From: an uncultured Eggerthellaceae bacterium
GTDB lineage: Bacteria > Actinomycetota > Coriobacteriia > Coriobacteriales > Eggerthellaceae
Direction: 5' to 3'
DNA: 7,501 nucleotides
NCBI GenBank assembly: GCA_958454405.1
Contig: CAUEBO010000094.1
Span: 1-7,501 of the forward strand
In this document: piece by piece, positions 1 to 6,009 of the stretch
Position numbering within the stretch: the stretch's first letter is position 1
Layout of the letters: the number at the start of each line of letters is the position of its first letter
Made by a program: the position numbers and the translations under genes
The notes under the pieces: generated by a model
What the model was told of the DNA's origin: nothing
Database searches by the model: none
The model's input: only the letters and a program-made list of their open reading frames with translations

Positions 1-658
1 CTACTACAGCCGCATCTGCGTGCGCAAGGAGGACGCCGACCAGTACAAGAGCGGCAGCGGCTACTCCATCGACAACATCGAGGGCACGTCGTTCTCGTTC
101 GTGTCGGCCACGTCCACCTCGGGTTTCAAGGTGCCGTCGAGCGGCATCGTCGGCGAGTTCGGCTTGGACAGCTCCGACGAGCTGCTGGAAGGCGGGCAGT
201 TCTTCAGCGAGGTGCTGTTCGGCAACTCGCATGTGGGATCGCTCGTGAACCTGCTGTCGGGCGATGCCGACGTGGCCGCGTTCGACGATGTGGACGTGGA
301 TATGTACCTGGATCTCGTGTCCGGCGAGGCCAACAGCGTCGGTGCGGTGTACAAGGCGAAAGACGACGCCGAAGCCCCCGTGGACACCGTGCGCGGCAAG
401 GAGTTCACCATCATCGCCATCACGCCGGTGCTGAACTCGCCCGTCTGCTTCAACGAGGGGGCCATCGCGGACGACGACCGTCAGAAGATCGTCGACTACT
501 TCTGCTCAGACGAAGTGGCGAACGACAAAGAGATATTCACCGATCCCGAGGACGAGAACGCCCAGGGCATCTTCGAGAAGGATTCCGAGAAGACCTGCTT
601 CGTCAAGGTGACCGACGATTGGTACGAGCCCATCCGCAAGCTGGGCGGAGCCGCGTAA
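1..658 (+). CDS. phnD: Phosphonate ABC transporter substrate-binding protein PhnD (3' part, 5' end outside window)
   Basis: The reading frame is open from the left edge (first whole codon at base 2) to TAA at 656-658, giving 218 C-terminal residues. The protein captures phosphonates outside the membrane and delivers them to PhnE. Family hallmarks seen are the ligand-loop stretch SFVSATSTSGFKVPSSGI (the S-x-TSG-x-x-VP pattern of PhnD-type type-2 periplasmic binding proteins) and, further on, FGNSHVGSLVNLLSGDADVAAFDDVDV, the usual 'G-S-H-x-x-S-L-x-x-L-x-x-G-x-x-D-V-A-A' segment. The tail is acidic and ends in a W-Y-E-P-I-R-K helix. Signal peptide and lipobox, if any, lie upstream of the window. 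An internal GTG at 20 is not the start because homologous sequence continues through it. The stop overlaps the phnC start (TAATG), so phnD is the first visible member of the importer operon. A phosphite or other phosphonate-like ligand cannot be excluded, but the adjacent C-P lyase genes favour phosphonates. Confidence 0.9.
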   Translation, partial: YYSRICVRKEDADQYKSGSGYSIDNIEGTSFSFVSATSTSGFKVPSSGIVGEFGLDSSDELLEGGQFFSEVLFGNSHVGSLVNLLSGDADVAAFDDVDVDMYLDLVSGEANSVGAVYKAKDDAEAPVDTVRGKEFTIIAITPVLNSPVCFNEGAIADDDRQKIVDYFCSDEVANDKEIFTDPEDENAQGIFEKDSEKTCFVKVTDDWYEPIRKLGGAA

Positions 659-1563
659 TGAGCGAGGTGCTGCTGGACTTGCGCGATCTGACGAAAAGCT
701 ACGACGGCTGGTCGAAGGCGCTCGACCGCGTGTCGATGAGCGTCGCCCGGGGCGAATTCGTGTCCATCATCGGCTGTTCGGGAGCCGGCAAGTCGACGCT
801 ATTGCGCTGCGTGAACCGGCTCATCGATCCCACGCAGGGCTGCGTGACGTTCGACGGGCGCGACGTCACGCACGTCAAGAGCCGCGATCTGCGGCTGGTG
901 CGGCGGCGCATCAGCATGGTGTTCCAGCATTACAACCTGGTGTACCGCGCCACCTCCATCGAGAACGTGCTGCAGGGCCGTCTGGGCTACAAGTCCACGG
1001 TGGCCGGCGCGTTGGGCTTGTTCTCCGAAAGCGAGAAGCGCCGCGCGTTCGAGGCGCTTGAGCAGGTGGGCCTGGCCGAGTACGCCTACACGCGCACCGA
1101 CCAGCTGTCGGGCGGGCAGAAGCAGCGCGTGGGCATCGCCCGGGCGCTCGTGCAGGACCCGCTGCTCATGCTGGCCGACGAGCCCATTGCCAGCCTCGAT
1201 CCGAAGTCGTCGCGCACGGTCATGGAGCAGCTGCGCTGGGCGGCGGACGAGCTGGGCGTGGCGTGCCTGGTCAACCTGCATCAGGTGGACTTCGCCCTGG
1301 AATTTTCCGACCGCATCGTGGCGCTGAAGAAGGGCCGCCTCGTATTCGACGGCGCGCCGCACCTGCTGGACGAGGCCGCTATCGCCGACATCTACGGCAC
1401 GGACGAGGAAGCCGAAGCCGGAAGCGACGCACCGGGGCATGTGGGCGCTGCCGATGAGTCCGGCGATCCCGCTGTCATCCCGAGCGAACGCGACTCCTCC
1501 TCTGTCATCCCGAGCGGAGCGCGTAGCGCGGAGTCGAAGGATCTCTCGGGGGAGGCGGCATGA
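658..1563 (+). CDS. phnC: Phosphonate ABC transporter ATP-binding protein PhnC, with repeat-encoded C-terminal tail
   Basis: This is the cytoplasmic ATPase that powers phosphonate import through PhnE (301 residues). All ABC motifs are intact: Walker A GCSGAGKST (39-47), Q-loop MVFQH (87-91), signature LSGGQKQR (150-157), Walker B LLMLADEP (169-176) with IASLD D-loop, and H-loop VNLHQ (205-209). ATG 658 is chosen because it overlaps the phnD stop (TAATG), has GGAG at 647-650 seven bases upstream, and puts the first beta strand at the expected place; an in-frame GTG at 619 would only add residues overlapping phnD. Typical PhnC proteins end soon after the motif resembling IYGT (245-248). This one runs about 53 residues further; the last part (273-298) is encoded by a dispersed repeat, with VIPSE and VIPSG starting ten residues apart. 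The tail is polar and probably disordered, and I infer no function for it. The stop overlaps phnE's start (ATGA). Confidence 0.95.
   Translation: MSEVLLDLRDLTKSYDGWSKALDRVSMSVARGEFVSIIGCSGAGKSTLLRCVNRLIDPTQGCVTFDGRDVTHVKSRDLRLVRRRISMVFQHYNLVYRATSIENVLQGRLGYKSTVAGALGLFSESEKRRAFEALEQVGLAEYAYTRTDQLSGGQKQRVGIARALVQDPLLMLADEPIASLDPKSSRTVMEQLRWAADELGVACLVNLHQVDFALEFSDRIVALKKGRLVFDGAPHLLDEAAIADIYGTDEEAEAGSDAPGHVGAADESGDPAVIPSERDSSSVIPSGARSAESKDLSGEAA
1472..1545 (+). repeat. GTCATCCCGAGCG-type dispersed repeat, one partial and one longer copy in tandem, inside phnC
   Basis: The 15-mer CTGTCATCCCGAGCG occurs at 1472-1486 and again at 1502-1516, exactly 30 bases apart. The second copy continues through GGAGCGCGTAGCGCGGAG and TCGAAGGATCTC to 1545; its core GCGC-GTA-GCGC can form a small hairpin. 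From memory, closely similar TGTCATyCCGAGCG...TCGAAGGATCTC elements are scattered through the genomes of several unrelated bacterial groups, usually between genes. Here the element lies in frame within phnC and ends three bases before the G/A-rich Shine-Dalgarno of phnE (1548-1555), so it forms the junction between two coupled genes. Boundaries are approximate. Confidence 0.75.
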
Positions 1564-3425
1564 TCGAGCGCACCCTGGAGCCGACTGGCGGCACCGGCCT
1601 GCGCGGCAAGCGCGCGGTGCCGCGCGGCGTCTACGACCCGTCGTTCTTCCTGCGACGCACGGCGGCCGTCGTCGGCATGGCGCTCGTGTTCGTGGCGCTG
1701 GGCGCGCTGTCGGGCACCTACGTCGGCTTCGATTTCATGCAGGCGATCCTCGACGTCCCGGGCGGGCTCGTGTGGATGGCGACGCAATTCGTCCCCTCCC
1801 TCACCTCCCTCCAGAAGCTGGATACCATCCTTCCCGCCCTGGGTTCGACGATTCTCGCCTCGATCGCCTCCAGTTGCACGGCGGCGGCGTGCGCGTATAT
1901 CTGCGCGGTGCTGGGCTCGCGATCGGTGGGGGTGGGCGGACCATTCCCCCTCATCGTGCGGGCCGTCGCGTCGCTGTTCCGCAACATCCCGGTGGTGGCC
2001 TGGGCGTTCATCCTGCTGTTCTCGTTCAAGCAGAGCGAGTTCACCGGGTTCTTCGCCCTGTTCCTTACCAGCTTCGGCTATCTGACGCGCTGCTTTCTGG
2101 AGAGCATCGACGAGATGAGCGCGGGACCCGTGGAGGCCCTGCGCGCCTCTGGGGCGACGTACGGCCAGATCGTGGCGCAGGCGGTCATTCCCATGAGCAT
2201 CACGTCGGTGATCAGCTGGGTCATGTACATGATCGAGACGAACATCCGCGACGCCACGCTCATCGGCCTGCTCACCGGCACCGGCATCGGCTTCGTGTTC
2301 GACGTGTACTACAAAAGCTTCCGCTATGACATCGCCGGGCTGGTCATCATGTCCATCATCCTCGTGGTCATCGCCTGCGAGCTGACCTCGAACTTCGTGA
2401 GGAGGAAGATCGTCGAGCCTGCCGTTCTGCCGAACGGCAGACGAGTCGACGCTGCGGCTTCCCGCATCACCCGATCTCGCGGAGATGCCGGAAGCTCGCG
2501 TACCGAAGTACGCTTCGCCCCCGCCATCCCCACGACCTCGGGTACTGCGGAAACCCTCGCTGGCGGTACGAACGACCTGCGTGCGGTCGCGCTCGCTGGC
2601 GCGCGCAGGTCGCGCTCGGGGAAGATCAAGGTGCATGTGGCCAGCAAGTCGAACGTGGCGCTGTACGCCGTGTTGGGCGTGCTGGCAGCCATCACCGTGT
2701 TCGCGCTTGTGGTGATGGACTACGGCAAGGTGGCGTTTCCTATGGCGATGGCCGCGGCCGTGGACGACTTCGTCACCATGATGACGCAGCCCGGGCTGGG
2801 CGGGCACTTCACGCTGCCTGATGTGATGGAAGGCCTGTTCGTGTCGCTGGCGCTAGCGCTTCTGACCACGTTCATCGGCGCGGTCATCGCGTTCGTGCTG
2901 GGTCTGCTGGCGTCCTGCAACCTGTCCAGCAAGGGCATGAGCAACGCCATCAAGGTGTTCATGAGCGTGGCGCGCGCGGTTCCCACCATCCTGTGGGTGC
3001 TCGTGTTCTCGGTGGCCATCGGGCTGGGCCCCGAGGCGGCGGTGACGGGCCTTCTGTTCCACAGCGTGGCCTACCTGGTGAAGGCGTATTCGGAAAGCTT
3101 CGAGGAAGTGGACGCCGGCGTGTTGGAAGCGCTGCGGGCGAGCGGCGCGTCGTGGTGGCAGGTGGTGTTCCAGGGCGTGGTGCCCGAGAAGGTGAACGAG
3201 ATGCTGTCGTGGACGTTCATCCGCTTCGAGATCAACTTCGTGAACGCCGTGGCCGTGGGCGCCGTGGCGGGCGCGGGCGGCATCGGCTACCAGCTGTTCT
3301 TGGCGGGAAGCTTCTACTACAACATCCACGAGGTGGGGCTGATCGTGTACTTGTGCCTGGCGGTGGCGGTGGTGTTGGAAGCAGCGGCCACGAAGCTGCG
3401 CAAGCGCTACATCGTGCAGCACTGA
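1560..3425 (+). CDS. phnE: Phosphonate ABC transporter permease PhnE, two permease domains fused in one protein
   Basis: This inner-membrane permease forms the phosphonate channel with PhnC and PhnD. It has 621 residues, about twice the usual PhnE length, and contains two complete domains. The first spans about 30-280: hydrophobic segments near 34-56, 89-119, 143-172 and 258-273, with EAA-loop EALRASGA at 192-199. The second spans about 365-621: segments near 366-386, 423-452, 475-507 and the C terminus, with EAA-loop EALRASGA at 523-530. In many organisms these are separate phnE1 and phnE2 genes that heterodimerise; here a single chain should supply both halves of the pore. The linker (about 287-351) is Arg/Ser/Ala-rich and encoded by an inserted repeat (see the entry at 2419-2612). 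ATG 1560 overlaps the phnC stop and follows GGGGGAGG (1548-1555) with a short four-base gap. The frame is uninterrupted across the fusion, so this is not two genes joined by a misread stop. Confidence 0.93.
   Translation: MIERTLEPTGGTGLRGKRAVPRGVYDPSFFLRRTAAVVGMALVFVALGALSGTYVGFDFMQAILDVPGGLVWMATQFVPSLTSLQKLDTILPALGSTILASIASSCTAAACAYICAVLGSRSVGVGGPFPLIVRAVASLFRNIPVVAWAFILLFSFKQSEFTGFFALFLTSFGYLTRCFLESIDEMSAGPVEALRASGATYGQIVAQAVIPMSITSVISWVMYMIETNIRDATLIGLLTGTGIGFVFDVYYKSFRYDIAGLVIMSIILVVIACELTSNFVRRKIVEPAVLPNGRRVDAAASRITRSRGDAGSSRTEVRFAPAIPTTSGTAETLAGGTNDLRAVALAGARRSRSGKIKVHVASKSNVALYAVLGVLAAITVFALVVMDYGKVAFPMAMAAAVDDFVTMMTQPGLGGHFTLPDVMEGLFVSLALALLTTFIGAVIAFVLGLLASCNLSSKGMSNAIKVFMSVARAVPTILWVLVFSVAIGLGPEAAVTGLLFHSVAYLVKAYSESFEEVDAGVLEALRASGASWWQVVFQGVVPEKVNEMLSWTFIRFEINFVNAVAVGAVAGAGGIGYQLFLAGSFYYNIHEVGLIVYLCLAVAVVLEAAATKLRKRYIVQH
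2419..2612 (+). repeat. In-frame palindromic repeat element, copy 1, forming the PhnE interdomain linker
   Basis: The left edge is a perfect 9-bp hairpin, CTGCCGTTC-TGCC-GAACGGCAG (2419-2440). Then comes a 133-base body (2445-2577), starting GTCGACGCTGCGGC and ending TACGAACGACC, that aligns over its full length with a 132-base body in phnJ (6836-6967). Shared blocks include GTCGACGCTGCGGC, a CGCGG/TGCGG block, CTCrCGT, GAAGyACGCTTCG and CCTCGCTG...TACGAACGACC; identity is roughly 60% by eye, with one single-base gap near the right end. A second inverted repeat, CGACCTGCG (2573-2581) with CGCAGGTCG (2604-2612), follows in this copy only, so the right boundary is either about 2581 or 2612. Encoded protein is V296-D-A-A-A ... 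SSRTEVRF (312-319). Confidence 0.78.
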
Positions 3426-3444
3426 TTTGGCCTGCGAGCGGGAC

Positions 3445-3553
3445 GGCCTGGGGGCTGCGGGGCCCGGGGCGATGCCCAGTCGCTCAAACAGTCCTCGCTT
3501 CGCTGCGAAACTCGCTTGGTGGGCACCACCCCGGGCCCCGCAGCCCCCAGGCC
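3445..3553. repeat. Long inverted repeat (25-bp arms) in the phnE-phnG gap
   Basis: Bases 3445-3469 are perfectly complementary to 3529-3553 (core arm begins GCCTGGGGGCTGCGGGGCCC). After a small internal loop the pairing resumes with TGCCCA (3473-3478) against TGGGCA (3520-3525). The remaining central part holds a short TTCG-CTG-CGAA hairpin (3499-3509). The element starts 20 bases after the phnE stop. No T-run follows the right arm, so it is not a textbook intrinsic terminator. It could be a REP/MITE-like intergenic repeat, an mRNA 3'-end stabiliser for the transporter transcript, or a variant terminator. Confidence 0.8.
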
Positions 3554-3657
3554 TCTTGCATGTTGAAACAATCGTCCTGCGCGGGGCGCTTGCGCAGATT
3601 CGAGGCCGCACCTTTTTTGCGTGGCCCTTTGTTGTGCTTGGGAGTTTTTTGACGGAT

Positions 3658-3663
3658 AGGAGA
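3658..3663 (+). promoter_or_regulatory. Ribosome binding site that fixes the phnG TTG start
   Basis: AGGAGA lies seven bases before TTG 3671. The nearby ATG at 3684 is out of frame with PhnG, and no in-frame ATG or GTG gives a full-length N terminus, so a TTG start is the best reading. Confidence 0.65.
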
Positions 3664-3670
3664 TCGGATT

Positions 3671-4117
3671 TTGTTGAAACGGTATGAGCGGACGCGGGCT
3701 TTGGTGGAGGGCGATCCTACGCTGGCCCGCGCCATCGTGCGGGAGATCGAGGGCGAGCTGGGCGCCGAGGTGCCGGTGGTGCTCGACGAGCCGCGCGAGG
3801 AGCTGGTGATGGTGCGCGTGCGCGAGACGGCGCAGGGCTCCCTCTTCTATCTGGGAGAGGCGCTTGCAACGTCGTGCCGCGTGCGCGTGGGCGCCGCGAT
3901 GGGTTTGGGCCTGGTGCTGGGCAGCGACCGGTGCCGGGCGTACGAGCTGGCCGTGATCGATGCGGCGTTTTCCAGCGACGCCGGCGCCGAGCGCGCCGCG
4001 CGCTGGGACGCGCGGCTGGCGTACGAGCTCGCGCGCATCGATGCGCGCGAAGCCGCCGAGGCGCGCCGCGCGGCCTCGACCCGGGTCGACTTCTCAACTA
4101 TGGAGGTTGAAGCATGA
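3671..4117 (+). CDS. phnG: C-P lyase subunit PhnG
   Basis: PhnG is a small subunit of the cytoplasmic PhnG2H2I2J2 C-P lyase core; with PhnH, PhnI and PhnL it is needed to attach phosphonate to the ribose C1 of ATP. The predicted protein has 148 residues, essentially family length. It matches E. coli PhnG at both ends: an N-terminal helix L-K-R-Y-E-R-T-R-A-L (as in RQHWMSVLA) and a C-terminal STRVDFSTM (as in ASRVDFFTM). Between them are the typical beta strand pair with V-R-V-R-E-T-A-Q-G-S-L-F-Y-L-G-E and the conserved segment GLVLGSDRCRAYELAVIDA. TTG at 3671 is the start, supported by AGGAGA at 3658-3663; TTG at 3674 is the alternative. It is the first gene after the 245-base gap and overlaps phnH by ATGA, so it heads the catalytic module. 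Confidence 0.92.
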   Translation: MLKRYERTRALVEGDPTLARAIVREIEGELGAEVPVVLDEPREELVMVRVRETAQGSLFYLGEALATSCRVRVGAAMGLGLVLGSDRCRAYELAVIDAAFSSDAGAERAARWDARLAYELARIDAREAAEARRAASTRVDFSTMEVEA

Positions 4118-4860
4118 TGATCGTGGAAAACGCGGACCTGCACCGCATGCAGCGGACGTTCCGCAGCGTGCTGGACGCGTTCGCGCATCCCGGCACTGTC
4201 CAGAACATCGAACTGGCTCCGGACAATCCGCTGCGGCCTGCGGCGTTGGATGCTGCGCTCGAATCGGCGGTGCGCCTGTTCGTCGACCATGCCGTGACGT
4301 TCGGCGTGGCCGATGGGGAATCGGACGTCCTGGCGGCGTACGTTTCCGGCGAGACGCATTCCTCGCGCGCGTCCGTCCCCGATGCCGAGTACGTGGTCGT
4401 TCCCGCGCGCGCCGACGCATGCACGGCGCATCGGGCGGTGGCGGAAGCGTGCCGCGGCACGCTCGTCGCGCCGGAGAAGGGGGCCACGCTGCTCATGGGC
4501 TGCACGCGGCTGGCGGAAGCGGGATGCGGTTCCTGCGAAGGGAAGGGCGATGGCCCGGCGATGTTCGCGATTGAGGTTCGCGGGCCGGGCGTGCGGGACA
4601 TCAACCGCTTCGCCGTCGACCGCATTGAATGGGCGCGCGCCCGCGCCGCGCGCAACGACGAGTTCCCCTGCGGCATCGAGATCCTGCTCGTGGACGCCGA
4701 CGGGCGCATCGTGGCCATCCCCCGCAGCTCCCAGGTGGCGTGCGTAAACGATGGCGCGCGCTCGGAGGATGCGATGGCCGGGCAGGGCGTCGCGGCGAAG
4801 CCGGCGGAGCGCGAAGAAGCCCCGAGGGACGCGGCGGCGCTGGCCGGGGAGGTGCGCTAG
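4114..4860 (+). CDS. phnH: C-P lyase subunit PhnH
   Basis: PhnH is a core C-P lyase subunit, structurally a PLP-transferase-like fold without cofactor, required with PhnG, PhnI and PhnL for the ATP-phosphonate reaction. Family features seen are the N-terminal Q-R-T-F-R-S-V-L-D-A-F-A-H-P-G (as QHSFRRLLKAMSEPG in E. coli), G-T-L-V-A-P-E-K-G-A-T-L-L (as GTAVAPEAGATLI), then the PGV-x-D segment and the C-terminal P-C-G-I-E-I-L-L-V plus RIVAIPRSSQV (as LLAIPRTTHV). The E. coli protein ends soon after that motif; this one, at 248 residues, continues about 40 more as an Ala/Glu/Arg-rich tail, probably disordered and not from a repeat that I can see. GGAGG (4102-4106) seven bases upstream supports ATG 4114, which overlaps the phnG stop. 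TAG (4858-4860) abuts phnI's ATG. Confidence 0.93.
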   Translation: MMIVENADLHRMQRTFRSVLDAFAHPGTVQNIELAPDNPLRPAALDAALESAVRLFVDHAVTFGVADGESDVLAAYVSGETHSSRASVPDAEYVVVPARADACTAHRAVAEACRGTLVAPEKGATLLMGCTRLAEAGCGSCEGKGDGPAMFAIEVRGPGVRDINRFAVDRIEWARARAARNDEFPCGIEILLVDADGRIVAIPRSSQVACVNDGARSEDAMAGQGVAAKPAEREEAPRDAAALAGEVR

Positions 4861-6009
4861 ATGGGCTACGTAGCGGTTCGCGGCGGCGGCCGGGCCATCG
4901 AGGAGAGCCTCAAGCTGCTGGAATACGAGCGCGTCAGCGCGTCGTCCGCCTGGGGCACCGACGAGATCGAGGGCACGTTCCCCGAGCTTGTCGACCAGGT
5001 GATGGGGGAGGCCTCGCTCTATGCGCCGCGCTTGGCGGCGTTGGCGCTCAAGCAGGCGCAAGGATCGCCCGACGAGGCGGTGTTCCTGCTGCGCGCGTTC
5101 CGATCCACGTTGGAGCGGCCCTACGTCTCGCGCACGGTGGACACGGGGCGGATGCGCGTCGCGCGCCGCGTTTCGGCGGCGTTCAAGGACGTACCCGGCG
5201 GGCAGATGCTCGGCTCCACGCGCGACTACAGCCACCGCCTGCTCGCGTTCGACCTGGAGACGGAGGGCGAGGAGGAGCTGACCGAGAAGCGCGCCGAACT
5301 GGCCGCGCACTTTGACGACGCCGCCGCGCCGGCGCATTCCGCAATCCTGCCGCGCGTCCTCGACTACCTGCGCGGGCAGGGTCTGATCGCGAAGGTTGCA
5401 AACGACGACGCCCCGCCTGTCGACGCCACCATGGCGCCGCTCACGTTTCCCGCGCCGCGCTCCGTGCGCCTGCAGACGCTCGCCCGCGGCATGACGCAGG
5501 CCGTGGAGGCGCTGGGCTACGCCGCCATCCGCGGCTTCGGTCCCGCGCATCCCACGGTGGGCGAGCTGAGAGCCGGCCGCGTGGACGTGGCGGTGGACCA
5601 CCCGCTCGAGGCAGGAGGGCCCGAGGACGCGTACTACCTGGGCTCGATCCCGGTGACGGAAGTTGAGAGCGTGTTCATGGCCGAGCGCGGCGAGGGCGCG
5701 GACGGCGCGCCGAGCGGGGCTCCCGATGCGGACGGGCTGTCGCTGGCGGTGGGCTACGGCCTGGTGCTCGGCCGCGCCGAGACGAAGGCCATCGCCATGA
5801 GCGTGCTCGACCGGTGCTTGGAGTTAGGCGACAAGCGCTATCCCACCGAGGACGAGGAGTTCGTGCTCTACCACGTGGACGGCGTGGAGGCCACGGGCTT
5901 CATCTCGCACCTCAAGCTCCCGCATTACGTGACGTTCCAGTCGAAGCTCTCCAGCGTGCGCGGCACGCGCGAGGAAGGGAAGGAGTCGCCCGATGCAGCA
6001 GCGCTATAA
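4861..6009 (+). CDS. phnI: C-P lyase subunit PhnI
   Basis: PhnI is the catalytic subunit that displaces adenine from ATP with the phosphonate, together with PhnG, PhnH and PhnL, to give ribose 1-phosphonate 5-triphosphate; alone, the E. coli enzyme acts as a purine nucleosidase. The protein has 382 residues (E. coli 354). Recognisable blocks are YVAVRGGGRAIEESLKLL at the N terminus, LAALALKQAQGSPDEAVFLL (as ELAALALKQASGDNVEAIFLL), KDVPGGQMLGSTRDYSHRLL, GELRAGRVDVAV, VGYGLVLGRAETKAIAMS and DEEFVLYHVDGVEATGFISH followed by LKLPHYVTFQ. The extra length is mainly a Gly/Ala/Asp-rich insertion just before the VGYGL block and a short charged C terminus. ATG 4861 directly follows the phnH stop, with GGGGAGG (4846-4852) eight bases upstream. 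Its 3' end overlaps phnJ by 17 bases in another frame, implying coupled translation. Confidence 0.95.
   Translation: MGYVAVRGGGRAIEESLKLLEYERVSASSAWGTDEIEGTFPELVDQVMGEASLYAPRLAALALKQAQGSPDEAVFLLRAFRSTLERPYVSRTVDTGRMRVARRVSAAFKDVPGGQMLGSTRDYSHRLLAFDLETEGEEELTEKRAELAAHFDDAAAPAHSAILPRVLDYLRGQGLIAKVANDDAPPVDATMAPLTFPAPRSVRLQTLARGMTQAVEALGYAAIRGFGPAHPTVGELRAGRVDVAVDHPLEAGGPEDAYYLGSIPVTEVESVFMAERGEGADGAPSGAPDADGLSLAVGYGLVLGRAETKAIAMSVLDRCLELGDKRYPTEDEEFVLYHVDGVEATGFISHLKLPHYVTFQSKLSSVRGTREEGKESPDAAAL

Larger units (their letters stand above)
3426..3670. other. Gap between importer and lyase modules; no convincing gene
   Basis: This 245-base stretch is the only sizeable gap in an otherwise overlapping gene array. 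Besides the long inverted repeat (3445-3553) it contains a smaller hairpin, CTGCGC (3577-3582) with GCGCAG (3592-3597), and two T6 runs (3613-3618 and 3645-3650) that stand out in GC-rich DNA. The T-richer part just before phnG is where a separate phnG promoter could lie, but I see no convincing -35/-10 pair. ORFs crossing the gap have unlikely composition and no recognisable family. Confidence 0.6.

Noticed and set aside
619..657. Upstream GTG start for phnC
   Set aside because: It adds 13 residues lying inside phnD; ATG 658 has better spacing to a Shine-Dalgarno and the expected N terminus.
1392..2807. Minus-strand open frame of 471 codons across phnC and phnE
   Set aside because: It is antisense to two genes with intact family motifs, is rich in His/Arg/Glu typical of the opposite strand of GC-rich genes, and matches no family I know.
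3577..3618. Hairpin CTGCGC/GCGCAG followed by T6 as an intrinsic terminator
   Set aside because: The stem is only 6 bp and about 15 bases separate it from the T-run, so it does not fit the usual terminator geometry.
3632..3660. TTGTGC - 17 bases - GATAGG as a phnG promoter
   Set aside because: The match to consensus is weak and the -10 would overlap the ribosome site, leaving almost no leader.
3427..3687. Possible small gene in the phnE-phnG gap
   Set aside because: It is built on the arms of the inverted repeat, has no ribosome site of note, and runs out of frame into phnG.
3847..5601. Minus-strand open frame of 584 codons across phnG, phnH and phnI
   Set aside because: It is a shadow of three recognised genes; its composition is low-complexity Arg/Ala/His and there is no credible domain.
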